Source: Erpobdella octoculata
Lineage: Eukaryota > Annelida > Clitellata > Hirudinida > Erpobdellidae
DNA length: 64,000 bases
Assembly: GCA_963978895.1 (NCBI GenBank)
Contig: OZ022241.1
Span: forward strand, 25,661,573-25,725,572
Reading direction: 5' to 3'
A program made the position numbers and the translations under genes. Below the pieces are notes generated by a model. The model had not been told where the DNA came from, made no database searches, and was given only the letters and a program-made list of their open reading frames with translations. Of this stretch, positions 1 through 12,500 are shown piece after piece. How positions within the stretch are numbered: position 1 is the stretch's first letter; the number at the start of each line of letters is the position of its first letter.

Positions 1-105
1 ATACATACATACATACATACATACATACATACATACATACATACATACATACATACATACATACATACATACATACATACATACATACATACATACATAC
101 ATACA

Positions 106-139
<34 letters not shown>

Positions 140-148
140 CATACATAC
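1..148. repeat. (ATAC)n microsatellite
   Basis: A run of ATAC tetranucleotides fills the window edge, with slight decay to ATATATAC near position 135. It continues beyond the left edge, so its full length is unknown. Confidence 0.97.
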
Positions 149-404
149 TGAAGTTGAAACAGTTATATTTGCGTTATTTCGTGGTGGATTGTAAGCCATC
201 CAAGTTTCTGATTATGTAGCTCTTAAAAACATTTCCATATAATATATATCTTATAACATATATCTTCGGTAGCTATTAAATTAGCTAGTGAAGGATTGCA
301 AGCCGTAAACTTTTAATACTACCGAGCCATGATTCGTACCCATTCATAGTCGAGTGTTGTGTTCAACATACCCCAACAAAAGCGCTTACCAAACACTGTT
401 TTCC

Positions 405-500
405 GACGTTGGCAGTGGCGCAGATGGTAAGGTAGTTGGCATGATGCGAGGCGGTGTTCCGATCCGACAGCCGTGGGTTCGAATCTGAAGGTGAGACGTT
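405..500 (+). mobile_element. tRNA-derived SINE head
   Basis: The segment has a polymerase III internal promoter: an A-box-like TGGCGCAGATGG at 416-427 and a B-box-like GGGTTCGAATCTG at 475-487, at tRNA-like spacing. It does not fold into a convincing full tRNA with a matching acceptor stem, so I read it as a SINE head rather than a tRNA gene. The SINE body probably runs into the following sequence, which is more GC-rich than its surroundings, but I could not define its 3' end. Confidence 0.6.
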
Positions 501-1019
501 CATATTTTTGTTATTTCGTGGTGGTCTATGTGTGTGTGTCGCGTGATTAATGATGACGGAATAGAGCTGGGTATCCCGTGCTTAATGATGCGGGATTCAG
601 CTTGGTATCTTTTGTTGATGCCGTGCTAATGATCTGGGGATCTCGTGCGGTCCCGTGTAAATCCCGCGGACAAAACCCGGCGGGATCCCGCTGGGTTCCC
701 CGGCTCTATCCCACGCGGGTGTATTTGCTGGAGAACACACGTTCGACTGGTGAACGTGAAACTGGAGTACTTCAAACAATAAATTAAATATTATAAAAGT
801 TGAAAGAGTTTAGTTAAAATTCAGAAATACTTATAGGTTTGGAATAGGAGCTAAGCTGAATCGAATTTCACTTAACAAATTAATACGGCTATTGGCGGAT
901 GAAATAGCCTACATTAAAATTTAAGTTGAAACCACATAAGGAAAAACCGACCATATTAAATCAGCTGATTTAATTTAGCTGGTCTTATATATGTTATATA
1001 TATATATATATATATATTT
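501..1019. other. Unassigned sequence, no gene seen
   Basis: About 570-730 is a GC-richer patch with repeated CCCGCGGG-like words and may be SINE body. The rest is AT-rich and ends in a (TA)n run at about 990-1017 that abuts the 3' tail of the minus-strand LINE. No coding sequence is supported. Confidence 0.5.
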
Positions 1020-1232
1020 ATAACATATGAGTTTGAGTTTGTTTATTCAGTTATCAATACATACATTCAAAATCACAAAAAAGACAGAACAAAAAAAAAC
1101 AATAAGAAATAAATAGTCATTATAATAGCATGTATGATTGATGAAGAGGTGCTGCATCAGGCCCCTCTGTGCTAAAGGCATTCACCGAACATGCGTCCAC
1201 TGCTTCCTGCGTCAAGGAGTTTCAGCTGAGAG

Positions 1233-2279
1233 CTACTCGATTTGTGAAAAGTGTTTTCGCTCTTCACATCCTTTAATTCTTTGTGGTAAAAGAAGGCAGT
1301 TGTGACCTCTCAAACAATAGGATCTGTTAGTTTGCCATGTGTGATGTTTTTGCAATACAAAAAAATCCACTTCATCAATATGAGCCAGTATTTTGTATTG
1401 TTGGATCAAATCGCCTCTAACCCTACGTTCTTCAAGCGTGGTAATTCCCAGCTTCTGTAGTCTTTCTAAGTATGGTAAATGTTTGATTGTTGTAATTATT
1501 TTTGTAACTCTGTGCTGGACCTTTTCGAGAGTATCAATGTCCCGGCTTAGATGAGGAGACCAAACTTGAACTGCATATTCGAGGTGTGGTCGAGTGTAGG
1601 CCTGGTATAATGTTTTCATTGTTTTCCAAAAATGGAAACTACGACTTCGGAATAATTTTTTAAGTCTACCAAGAGTTCTATTAGCCAAGGCAGCCGCTGC
1701 ATTCACTTAAGACCGTGCTTTGAGATCATCTGATACTAGAACACCAAGATTTCGTTCGACTGTCGTTACTTCTAAATTTTTCCTATTTCCATCTGGGTCC
1801 AACATAGAATAAATAAATTTTGATTTCTGATTGGTTCGTCCAGCATGCATAACTTTGAATTTGTCAAAGTTGAATGGCATCAACCATTTGTGTGACCACT
1901 GGACTGCCTCATCTATATCGTTTTGGAGTCTGATACAGTCTTCCACAAATTTGATAATCCCAATGATTTTACTATCATCTGCAAAAAGCTTGATGTGTTG
2001 AGCTAATTTGTCAGGGAGGTCATTTATATAGAGCAAAAACAATAGAGGCCCAAGTACTGAGCCTTGCGGTACCCCACTCGTAACCTTTTTCCATCCTGAA
2101 GTACAACTGTTGATCTGAACTCTCTGCTGACGATTGGCTAACGAAGATTCAATCCATTTGTAAAGTGAGTCCTGTATACCGTACGCTCTCAGTTTGTGCA
2201 ATAAACACCGATGTGGGACATTGTCAAAAGCTTTTGCAAAATCTGTGTAGACAACATCCACAGAAACGCCAAGATGAAC
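1233..2279 (-). pseudogene. LINE reverse transcriptase, palm to C-terminus
   Basis: Translation of 2261-1707 shows RT palm motifs in order: DFAKAFDNVPH, then QGSVLGPLLFLLYINDLP, then the catalytic box LFADDSKI, a variant of the YADD box. The second part, 1706-1233, carries the LINE thumb and C-terminal signature TRPHLEYAVQVWSP and a TLEERRVRGD motif typical of CR1/Jockey elements. One in-frame stop separates the two parts. The RT is otherwise well preserved, and its 5' half lies beyond the hAT insertion at 2288-4740. Confidence 0.9.
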
Positions 2280-2551
2280 ACTTTCTGCAGTGATGGGCAG
2301 TAGTTAACTACGTTTAACTACTTTAGTAGTTAACTACTAGTTTAACTACATGGGAGTAGTTAAGGCAAAAAGTTTAACTACCCGAAAGTAACCAGTAGTT
2401 AAAGAATAGTTTAACTACTTTTTAGAGTAGTTAACTACAATTAGTTTAACTACCTAAAAGTAGTTAAAGTCTAAAAAAAATAAATCAGCCTGTATAATAT
2501 TTTATGCAAAGATCTGGCTTCAAATGACTCAACAACAAACTCACTGCTCAT

Positions 2552-2723
2552 GTATCCTCATCTAACAAGAGTTTTTCTCAAGTATAATACAAGTCTACCA
2601 AGCAGTGCTGCTGTTGAGAGAATGTTCAGTTATGCAGGTCAAATATTAGTGCCAAGACGGTGCAAAGTGTCTGACAGTATGTTTGAAAAGCTTGTTTTCC
2701 TGCGTCATGTACTCAAAAGATAA
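2552..2723 (+). pseudogene. hAT transposase dimerisation domain fragment
   Basis: Translation gives [18 protein letters not shown] followed by [19 protein letters not shown] and a stop at 2721-2723. This matches the conserved hAT C-terminal dimerisation motif (small residues, AAVERMFS, then basic and leucine-rich helices). Only this last piece of the transposase remains in the element. Confidence 0.85.
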
Positions 2724-3464
2724 TCATCTACAGGTAATAAAACGATGTTTGACACCGTCTGAAGTAGATTGATTGACTGGATATTTAACTTATAAAATAT
2801 GTCTTTTTATTAATAAATTAAAAAAAACAATTTGTCATGGCTTTATTTAATAAATTAGATGGTGAACATAATTAATGGTGATCATGTGAGGCCTAATACA
2901 GCAATGCAGTGTAGGGGAGAGTAGTACTGAATGGCCACACAATTTTACACTTTTATTCAAATCAATCATACAAAAAAGCTATAAGTGATAGAATTAAAAA
3001 AATTTCTCATAATGAAAGGAAAAACATTTCACTACTAAAAACCGCTCACTAAAATATTTCAAATTATAACAATTTTATAAAAAAACGATAACTAACGCAA
3101 CCTCTCCTAAAATTTCTGGGTGGCCATTCAGTACAACCTGGTAGTACTGAATGGCCACCGCCTAGTACTGAATGGCCACTCACACAATTCTCACCAAATG
3201 GTAAGCCAAAATGTTTTATTTCACAGACAAGTGTTTATTAATTTTAATTAAAAAAATCATAAAAGCATTTTGTCATTTTATTAAAAAGTTGTAGCTTATA
3301 ATCCAATACTATATGATGAAAAGTGAAAAGAAAATTTGATATGCCCATTTTTTCTTCTGGATTTTTGAAGGATTGGATCTCCTAGTTTCACAACAATCTA
3401 AATCTGCTTCACAAATACCTTTATCCCTAGACTAAAATTTGGCCTCTTCGATGTCTTTATCTTT

Positions 3465-3740
3465 TTACAAAAACATCAAAAAACCAGCAGAAACTTTATC
3501 GCCTTTGACTTCCATGATTTTGTCTACATAATAGATTTTCGATTCAAAAACATATTCAAAAATACACCAATCCCTAATTTGTATCTTAGTGTTGTGAAGG
3601 GCAAAATGAGCATCTTTACTGGTGGCCATATATGTAGATTTTGTAGATGTTGATTCCCCGTCAGGCTCGATGTCTGGTAAGCTTTTCGAAATATCTCTTC
3701 TTGCTGCAAGTTTTGATGTTTTTAAATTAGATCTCCTCAA
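3465..3740 (-). pseudogene. Transposase C-terminal fragment, pogo-like
   Basis: A 91-codon open stretch has a basic N-terminal part (KLAARRDISKSLPD) and ends in a pattern of aromatic and beta-strand residues (IYYVDKIMEVKGDKVSAGFL). That resembles the tail of insect and cnidarian Tigger-type transposases. No catalytic DDE residues are present, and there is no start context or intact upstream exon. It sits entirely inside the nested TA-flanked element. Confidence 0.4.
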
Positions 3741-4288
3741 ATCTTTTTCTACTTCTCAGCTGCAGATTTAACTGGCAAGCAAACTTTCAAAACATCTTCT
3801 ACTGCTCTTTCCATGTTATTTTGAGACCATCCCCCCTTCAAAGTTGTAGATACTTGTTTTCTCATTCTGAAACATAACCATAAAACATTATTAAGTAGTA
3901 ATTAATATGTATATGTCTTGAATATATTAAACAATTTCATTCTATTACATTAAAATTTTGATCAACAATGAACCTCAACACATTTATGAAAATTTAAACA
4001 TTCAACAATACTGAATGACAATTGCCACTCAGTACGAACCGAGATGTACGAGCATTTTAGTGTGCTACGAGCAAAATAATAATTTTAGACCTCCAAAATT
4101 TAGATTAAAATATTAATCATACATTTCTTTATTTACAAAAAATATCTTACAAAATATAACCTTCAATATTTGATGAGAATAGAATAGTTCTGACCTGACT
4201 CGTTTTTACTTTTTCTTGCGAAAAACCAAAAAGCTCTATAAATGCCAAACGAAATACACGAGACACAAAAGAGTAAAACTGAACAAAG

Positions 4289-4475
<187 letters not shown>

Positions 4476-4748
4476 AGAGATGGGCGTAAAAAATAATTTA
4501 ACAAATGAGATAATCTCAGTGGCCGTTCAGTACAGTGGCCATTCAGTACGGTTCTCCCCTATTAGTGTACAAGTTTATAGAAAAAAGTAGTTAAAAGTAG
4601 TTAACTACTTTACAGTATTTAACTACTTTAGTTAAACTACCTCTGACAAAAAGTACTTAACTACATAGTTTAACTACTAAAAAGTAAATGTAACTACAGA
4701 AAAGTTTAACTACTTGAAAGTAGTTTGTTGCCCATCACTGACTTTCTG

Positions 4749-5202
4749 TCAGAATGTCGCGGGCTTCCAGTAAGTTGCTTACGCATCCTTTTTTCTTACG
4801 AATCCGTGTTGAATTTTAGTTATTAGGTTATTCATAGTGCAGAAAACCATGATTTGCTCGTGAATAAACTTTTCGCATACTTTGCAAAGTACGGAAGTTA
4901 ATGATACTGGCCTAGAGTTTCCTGCCTTTATGTTGCTACCTTTTTTAAAAATGGGCGTAACATTAGCTAGTTTCCATAGGTCTGGTACCAAACCTGTGGT
5001 GATAGACATTCTAAAGATGAGAGTGATAGGAATTGCAAGAGCAGATGCGCTGTTTTTTAATATACGAGGAGGAAATCCATCAACTCCCATAGCCTTGTTC
5101 GCCAAGAGTTCTGATAGTTTTTTTAACCTTTTCAAATGTGAAAACGCTCTCGTAAATATTGCATTCGTAATCTGTTCTCTGTTCAAAAAAGGCAGTTGAT
5201 TG
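4749..5202 (-). pseudogene. LINE reverse transcriptase, N-terminal fingers
   Basis: This segment encodes RT block 0-2: KAMGVDGFPPRILK, then LVPDLWKLANVTPIFKKG, then the NSRPVSLTSVLCKVCEKFI motif, which is normally NYRPISL in active copies. It stops at the target duplication of the 2288-4740 hAT, and the palm domain resumes beyond that insertion. It ends upstream at the duplication of the second hAT. Confidence 0.88.
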
Positions 5203-5210
5203 CCTGATTC

Positions 5211-6646
5211 CAGAGGCGTGGATTGGGGGGGGCTGAGGGGGGCCACGGCCCTCCCCAAGATTTTTCTACCAAATAGAAAAACTTTTTATTAGCTCACTCA
5301 CAATTGAGTATTTAGACTAGTTGATAAACGAAAATTTTTTCATACCTTTTGAATTATATCTACTTAGTTATCATATATTTCTGCTAATATCTTGAAGCCG
5401 AAAGATCTGAAACTGCATGGAATTTATTATTAAAACAGGCAATGAAATTTGAAAAATTTGCCGAAATCGAAATTGATTTTGATACGAGCACATCAGATGC
5501 AGCATCAGTTCTACCAAGACGATCAAAAAAATCTCATCATTTTTGAAAGATTATTTATCAAGCACAAGCAGCACTATGGGAAAAAGAGATGTAACAGGCC
5601 AAACACTTAGCTTTTTTGAAAAAAATGTAAAGATTATATTATAGCATTTTGGATAGATTTGTAGCTGAGTTTAATTGGCCTTTTGCATAAAATAGGTCGT
5701 TTTTAATGCTATTGAACAATTCAAGCTTTTGACCATCATAACTGTAAGCAATTTTTAGATGTGGAAAAATGCGAAACTCTTGCCAATTTATGATGAAGTA
5801 GTTTTCGATCACAAATACATAAGCTGCAAAATCGTTTCATGGAACCTGTCGTCAGTCTGAAGGAAAGTTTTTGGATCTTGCTGAGTTAAATCACAACTAG
5901 AGCAATTTCCATGTGCTTATTCAGAAGTTCTAAAATTATTAAAAATTGTGCTGACATTACCTGTTAGCATTGCAGCAAATGAACAATTTTGTTCAGTTTT
6001 AAAACATGTGAAGACTTATCTAAGTAGTATCAGTAGTAGAAAATTTGTAAGGCGCACTGTAGTGTTATGAAACTTCAGAGGTGCCGGGAACGGCTCGTGC
6101 ATATGGGATTACATAGTTTCCTGCCACCCACACATGTATCCGAAATCGGAATATGCCGAACTCTATTACACCCCAGTCGTGAAACTGGTACTCATTTATC
6201 GACCAGTGAAGAATGAAAGGCTGAGTTGGCTTGAACAGTGTGAGTTGATTTCTAGTTAAAGGAAACTACGTGCCCGAACCTGGAATCGAACCCGGAATTG
6301 AACCGATCAACGTGTGGCGACGAGAGACTTAATATTTCATTACTGATGGCAGTGGAACATGACTTAGAAAAAACATTTGATCTTGATGATTTAGTGAACA
6401 ATTTTGCCAAAATTAAGGAACATCGATACCCTTTGTTACATTCATAATTTAAAAGTTTTTTTGTCTGCGTTCAATATTAAATAAAAGTTAATACTTTTGT
6501 ATACTGTTTTTTTAATTAATATATGTCTTACATGAAAATGCAACATGCTAGTGTATATTGGCATGTTCATTTTAGTTTGAAGATTCTCTAGGTTAAATTT
6601 AAAAAATCTTCGCCCCCCTCAAGATTTTGCTGAATCCACGCCTCTG
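5211..6646. mobile_element. Second hAT (ZMYM/TTF type) in the LINE
   Basis: Ends CAGAGGCGTGGATT and AATCCACGCCTCTG form inverted repeats flanked by a perfect 8-bp duplication CCTGATTC (5203-5210 and 6647-6654). The plus strand near 5940-6060 retains a damaged dimerisation domain (TLPVSIAANEQFCSVLKHV, TYLSS), the signature of TTF/ZMYM-type hAT transposases. Most of the transposase is lost. A possible tRNA-like SINE lies inside at about 6075-6335. Confidence 0.92.
6075..6335 (-). mobile_element. Possible tRNA-like SINE
   Basis: Read on the minus strand, the right part holds CGGGTTCGATTCCAGG (about 6300-6285), a good match to a polymerase III B box. It is followed by a GC-richer body ending near GTTCCCGGCACCTC. 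I could not identify an A box or target duplication, so the call is tentative. The segment clearly differs in composition from the hAT around it. Confidence 0.3.
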
Positions 6647-6654
6647 CCTGATTC

Positions 6655-7069
6655 AGTAACAAAGACAGATTGGAAGTATTCGTTTAGTGTCTTGCAGTCT
6701 TGCATATTACTTCTTGGTCGACCGATGTGTCACCGTCAGCCGTTTCAATTGCCTTTATCTTCTCTTGAGTTTCATGTTTATTTCGAATGCGAGTATGAAG
6801 TAGATTTGGATTAAACTTTGATGAATGAGCAAGACTTTTTTCGTAGTGAAGCATAGCAAGTCTAACTACTTTTGCCACGTTTTACAAGCTTTTTTATGAG
6901 ATAGCTTATGCTGGTCATGTGTGTGACGCCCGGCTGCTAGGTATTTTGACCAAAGTTGTCTCTTCAGTTGAACCGCCGCTGACACTTCTGGAGTGACCCA
7001 TGCCTCTGACTTTTTCACTGTTGTTGTTGGGATAAAATTTTTTACTGCATCATCGTAAATTTTAACCAA
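6655..7069 (-). pseudogene. LINE linker between endonuclease and RT
   Basis: Two overlapping frames (7069-6866 and 6878-6684) encode the basic linker typical of CR1/Jockey ORF2 proteins: SEAWVTPEVSAAVQLKRQLW, then HKLSHKKACKTW. The frame changes at about 6870, so the region is degenerate. It is bounded downstream by the second hAT's target duplication. Confidence 0.75.
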
Positions 7070-7160
7070 GGTGGTGTAGCACTCGTTAACTGAGCGATGT
7101 AAAAAGAGGGTTATCCAGTCTAGTGAGCTGATAAAGTGTGAGAAAGCAGTAAAATTAGCT

Positions 7161-8126
7161 CTACTCCATATACATCGGGGTTTGTTGTGCTTTTCTATTG
7201 TTGGGCAGCCGGCAGCCAGCTACACTTATTGTTCCCATTATTAAACAATGTGATTGACCCATTGGCGTATAGCCTAGTGAATCGCCTTTTGTAAGCTCCA
7301 TGAATTGGTCTGGTTTGTTGGTGATAATAAGATCAAGTGTGCTTTTTGGTGCAACATCTCGTGAATGTCGGTAAGTACAAAATGTCACTACTTGTGTTAG
7401 ATCGTTTTCTTCGAAACATGACTGAAATCTGATATCACCTGGGCGCTTGTCTATCACATGACCAGCTGTGGCTACTCTGCCACCCACATCAACCTCTTTG
7501 TACCGTGCATGACTGAAGTTAAAATCACCATAAAGCAACATCGTTGCACAATTGGGACTCAATTGTAACAATTTTTATAGCCTCAGTGGTATTGGTTAAA
7601 TATTCATCGTCATAATCATGTGGGCGGTAGATGCAGCCAAGTAAGATCGATTCCTTACCGTAACGAATTGTTATCCACAATTGTTCAATATTTTTCGAAT
7701 TAAGCTCTGGTAAAGTAACATTAAATGAAACTATTTCGTTCTTGACATAGATAGCGACTCCACAACCTTTGCTATTTCTGTCCGCTCTATGCAATTGGTA
7801 TCCATTCACGATTGTGTCCGACCTTTCATTAAACCATGTCTCAGTGAAAAACATAACGTCTGGTTGGTTTTTTTTTTGATAGTGCTGTATAGTCTGGCCG
7901 TGAGTTCGTCTTTTTTCTGACTATTCAGTGAACAAGGGTTATTTGCCCAGAAACAAAGAGTTATTGTGGATCTTAATAAGTCAATTTTGTCTTGGACAAA
8001 ACTACCGATGTTTTGTTGGCGCTGTGTGGGGCGTTTTGGCTTGGCAGGACAGGATCTTTTACTTGGAAGACCCAGTTCCACTTCTGTTGGTGCTGGTTGT
8101 TGTAGTGGATTCGAGAGAGGTGGCAA
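7161..8126 (-). pseudogene. LINE endonuclease domain
   Basis: Three minus-strand frames together cover an apurinic-like endonuclease: an N-terminal SLNSQKKDELTARLY segment, then MFFTETWFNERSDTIVNGYQ (the conserved TETW box), LGCIYRPHDYDDEYL, LLYGDFNFSHA (GDFN box) and a C-terminal region with STLDLIITN and GQSHCLI, standing for the usual SDH box. Frame changes near 7850 and 7560 disrupt it. Sequence upstream of about 8130 shows no ORF1. Confidence 0.82.
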
Positions 8127-8169
8127 TATATGAAAAGGTTTTTTATGTCATAATTTAAAATGTCTGTTT

Positions 8170-8886
8170 CCTACAAGCAGATTATACCAGCATCAACACA
8201 ATTAAAAATGTCTTTGTTATTTGAATTTTTTAGTTGATTTGAGACGTTATAGTTTTTACTTCTTTCCATTTTTTAGATGTGGGTTGTCCATGAGGCCATA
8301 GACAACCCATTTCCCTGCCGGCCTAAATAAAACCAGCTCGTCTCTCTGCTCTATAGCTTGTTTTAGTGCTACATTGAGAATAACAATCATAGATATCTAA
8401 AAAAAGTGCCTTAAGCCACGCCCTTCTTAGGCTGCTTGTCGGCCTCTGAATTACTGACATACTACCATTTAGAAATATGCGACCCGGCCACGCGTTGCTG
8501 TGGGTTAGTTTGACTAAATGCACTAAATGGTTGCGCAATAAAAGCCTAAAAAGGATTTTTGCTCATAAGACATGAAGTAGTGTGCCTATTGTTTTTCAAA
8601 CAAATAGAAATGGTTTCCTCAATAAGGACTATGTTGTGTCCAAATTTCAAAGCAATTGGTTTAAAACATTCGGAAATCATTGGCATAAGACAAACGGTTA
8701 AATTTGTATGTATATAAATATGCATCTGACAGTTTGACATAATATTGATGCATCTGACAGTTTTATAAAATAAGTTAATATAAAAAATTGTTTGAGAAGA
8801 CAAAATGAGGGCGCACGTCGTTGGTCGTCTAATAAATCCGCCTCCTCCGCTCCAATCATTAGTTTTTCTGGGGAAAAGTGTATAAC
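8170..8886. repeat. Dispersed repeat, left copy (interrupted)
   Basis: The stretch from about 8555 (TTTTTGCTCATAAGACATGA) to 8886 is clearly related to 16605-17480, sharing words such as CCAAATTTCAAAGCAATTGG and ATATGCAT. Its continuation is found after 16277, where sequence again matches the second copy (GTGGGTTTTAAA-like words). The element at 8887-16276 therefore interrupts this copy. No coding function is evident. Confidence 0.6.
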
Positions 8887-8937
8887 GTTTCTTGTCCGTT
8901 ACTTTTCAGTTACCTGGTTATGAAATGGTTACCTGGC

Positions 8938-9352
8938 CCAAAGCAACTAAAAAGAAACGTTTCTGCAACGTTTCCAATGTAACGAAAAAGTAACATGTAA
9001 TTTGCGACTAAAAAAAACGTTTCTGCAACGTTTCCAACGTAACGAAAAAGTAACCTGTAATTTGCGACTAAAAAGAAACGTTTCTGCAACGTTTCCAATG
9101 TAACGGAAAAGTAACTAGTAATTTGCGACTAAAAAGAAACGTTTCTGCAACGTTTCCAATGTAACGGAAAAGTAACATGTAATTTGCGACTAAAAAGAAA
9201 CGTTTCTGCAACGTTTCCAATGTAACGTAAAAGTAACATGTAATTTGCGACTAAAAAGAAACGTTTCTGCAACGTTTCCAATGTTACGGAAAAGTAACAT
9301 GTAATTTGCGACTAAAAAGAAGTTACTGCAACGTTTCTAATGCAGCCAAAAT
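8938..9352. repeat. About 62-bp tandem repeat array
   Basis: Roughly seven units of about 62 bp, each with AAACGTTTCTGCAACGTTTC, then a GTAAC word and TAATTTGCGACTAAAAAG. Units differ by a few substitutions. The gypsy retrotransposon inserted at the right edge of the array. Related 25-bp units occur inverted near 16030-16170, so the arrays look like subterminal repeats of one element. Confidence 0.85.
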
Positions 9353-9357
9353 GTAAC

Positions 9358-9512
9358 TGTAGTGTGCTGGCTGCTAGCTGCTAGGCTGCGCTATATATAT
9401 ATATAAGACTGACGCACAGCAGCGCACGCGCTGCGGATCAGAAATATTTTAGGAACATTGCGTTTGATTTGAGTTTAGTTTGATTTTATTCAAATAAGAT
9501 TAAAATACAACA
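9358..9512 (+). repeat. 5' LTR of gypsy element
   Basis: 155 bp, TG to CA ended. It contains a TATATATATATATAAG stretch that could serve as a TATA box about 40 bp in, and the palindrome-like GCAGCGCACGCGCTGC. The short LTR length is unusual for gypsy but is matched by the 3' copy. Confidence 0.95.
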
Positions 9513-9528
9513 ATTGGCGACGAGGATT

Positions 9529-12500
9529 ATGGCATTATCTATCGGTAGAATCGAACCTTTTGATGATACAACGGAACAGTGGAATATATATATCGAGCGC
9601 GTTGAGCAGTATTTCATTACCAACGACATTGATGAAAATAAACGAGTCCCGGCGTTACTGAGCCTAATAGGCAGTAAAACGTACGGCCTACTACGCAGTT
9701 TAACAGCACCGACTAAACCATCAACAAAGTCGTTCGCTGAGATTGTTGAAGTACTGCAACGTCATTTGTCTCCAAAACCACTGGTTATCGCAGAACGTTT
9801 TCGCTTCCACAAACGCGACCAACATGAAGGCGAATCAATCAGTGCGTTTATCGCAGAGATACGTAAACTGTCGGAACACTGCGAGTTCGGCGAGGCACTC
9901 GATTCATCACTACTCGACCGTCTGGTTTGTGGACTGAAGAACGAAGCAATTCAAAAACGACTCCTCACGGAAGAAACTTTAACTTTCAAACGTTCAATCG
10001 ACATTGCCATAGTCATGGAAACCGCTGTCAAGGACGCGACCGAGTTACAAAGTGTACGCCATTCGTCAGATCAGGAGGTGCATCGCATGCAGACTGGTAA
10101 ACCTTCAAATTCAATAAATAAATATCTGCCTTGCTACCGATGTCTGGCTACTGATCACGATCCGGCGGGATGTCGTTTTAAGTTTTCTGTCTGCCATGGA
10201 TGCTCTAAAAAAGGCCACATCCGTCTTGCCTGCAGGTCGACCCAGCGATCAAAGTTCATCCAGAAATCAATTCCTGGCGGAGGTAATCGAAGAAACGATG
10301 TACATGCTTTCAGCGACGATGAATCTCCATCTGTCAGCTCAATCGAAGTAGTGGATAACTATAATCTACAGTCAAATGCAAGAGAGAAAATATGGCTTAC
10401 CGCCATAGTCAACAAAAAAACATTAAAAATGGAACTCGACACCGGTTCCGGCGTGTCACTGATCACAATTAACGACTACCGCAAAATGTTCAAAGATGTT
10501 CCTCTGACAGCCACAGACATTCTGTTCCGAACGTATACAGGAGAAAAGCTGAAGCCTGCAGGTGTTATCGATGTGTCAGTTAAATATGCGGGGCAAACCA
10601 AGATGCTGAAACTGTATGTCGTCAGCAGGGGCGGACCACCACTGTTTGGGCGCGAGTGGCTTAAACATCTTAAACTTGATTGGCAACAACTGAAGTATGT
10701 AGAGCCAGAATACAACAGCGAGGACACACAAAAGATGCTCAATAGTCTACTGGAGAAATATAAGGACGTTTTTCCCCCAGGTCTTGGAAAACTGCAAGAA
10801 ATCGAGGCCAAGCTAACGCTGGTGAATAACGCAAATCCGAGATTCTTAAAAGCGAGACAGTTACCGTATGCTCTTAGACCGAAAGTTGAGAAGGAACTGG
10901 ATCAACTTGAACAAGAAGGAGTTCTGTCAAAAATCAATCACAGTGACTGGGCGACACCAATTGTACCAGTCGTGAAGCGTGACGGAAGTGTGAGGATTTG
11001 TGGTGATTTCAAAACAACACTGAATCCCGTTTTATGTGTCGATCAATATCCATTACCACGCATTGAAGATATTTTTGCCTCATTGAGTGGCGGCCAGAAA
11101 TTCAGCAAGATAGACCTACGACAGGCATATCTACAGATGGAAGTTCAGGAGGATTGCAGAAAATATTTGACAATAAACACACATCGAGGCCTGTATAGAT
11201 ACAATCGTCTTGTTTTTGGTGTCGCTTCAGCTCCAGCAGTTTGGCAAAGAGCGATCGATCAAGTGCTTCAAGGAATCCCTAACGTTCAGTGCATTTTGGA
11301 TGACATGATTGTAACCGGTAAAAATGACAAAGATCACCTCGAGACACTGGAGAAGGTTCTTGAACGACTGCAGATGTACGGACTACGTGCAAACAAGAAG
11401 AAAACTAGTTTCTTTCAGAAACGAATTGTCTATTGTGGTCATGAAATTGACCGAAATGGACTGCACAAAACACAAGACAAGATTGACGCTATTTTAGCAG
11501 CACCTGCTCCATGCAATCAGCAACAACTAAGGTCTTTTAACGGATTGCTTCAATATTACTCACGGTTCCTACCAAATTTATCAGCAGTAATGCGTCCACT
11601 TTACAGACTTCTTGAAAAGCAAACAAAGTGGGCGTGGTCAACAGAGTGTGATCAAGCATTTACAGCTGTGAAACAACTGGTGGCATCCGACCGAGTCTTA
11701 ATGCACTATAATCCCAGTCTACCCATCAGACTGGCTTGTGATGCTAGCCCGTACGGCCTCGGCGCCGTGCTTTCCCACGTCACATCAGACAACGTTGAAC
11801 GACCGGTCGCCTTCGTTTCCCGTTCACTCAGTGCAGTGGAGCGTAACTACAGCCAGCTAGATAAAGAGGCCCTTTGTCTATACTGGGCGGCAAAGAAATT
11901 CTTTTCCTACATTTATGGTCGTCGCTTTACCTTAGTCACCGATCATCAACCGTTGGTTTCAATCTTCAATCCGAATAAATCTTTGCCGGCTATGTCAGCC
12001 GCCCGACTGCTGCGGTATGCAGTGTTTTTATCCGGTCTCGATTACACGATCGAATTTCGTGAATCTGGCAAACATGCGAACGCTGACTTTTTCTCTCGCC
12101 TTCCGCTAGCTACAGCCGACGATCATGAATCAGATGCGGCAGATGTTTTTGCGATCAGTCAACTAAACAGTCTGCCAGTCACCAGCAATGACATCCGACG
12201 CCATACCCAGCGCGACCCGCTTTTGTCGCGTGTATATCAACTTACTATGTCTGGTTGGAATCATGTTCTGCCACGCGACCAAGAGCTGACACCGTTCTAC
12301 AACCGTCGGACTGAACTATCAGTTATCCAGAGATGCGTCATGTGGGGCATGAGGGTTGTTGTTCCCATGCCACTGCGTCAACACATACTTAATCAACTAC
12401 ATGAAGGCCACAGTGGCGTAGTTAAAATGAAAAATTTAGCACGCAGTTATGTGTGGTGGCCCGGCATAGACCAAGAAATTGAACATGTTACAGCAAAATG

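Noticed and set aside
405..500. Functional tRNA gene
   Set aside because: The A and B boxes are good, but I cannot build a matching acceptor stem or a normal anticodon arm; a SINE head is more likely.
578..787. 69-codon plus-strand frame
   Set aside because: It lies in the GC-richer tail after the SINE head, is open on both strands and has no recognisable motif.
8910..9098. Minus-strand repeat protein with NVAETFFLVANY units
   Set aside because: It is the translation of the 62-bp tandem array at an element end.
10476..10811. Minus-strand frames within the gypsy element
   Set aside because: Shadows of the intact gag-pol frame on the plus strand.
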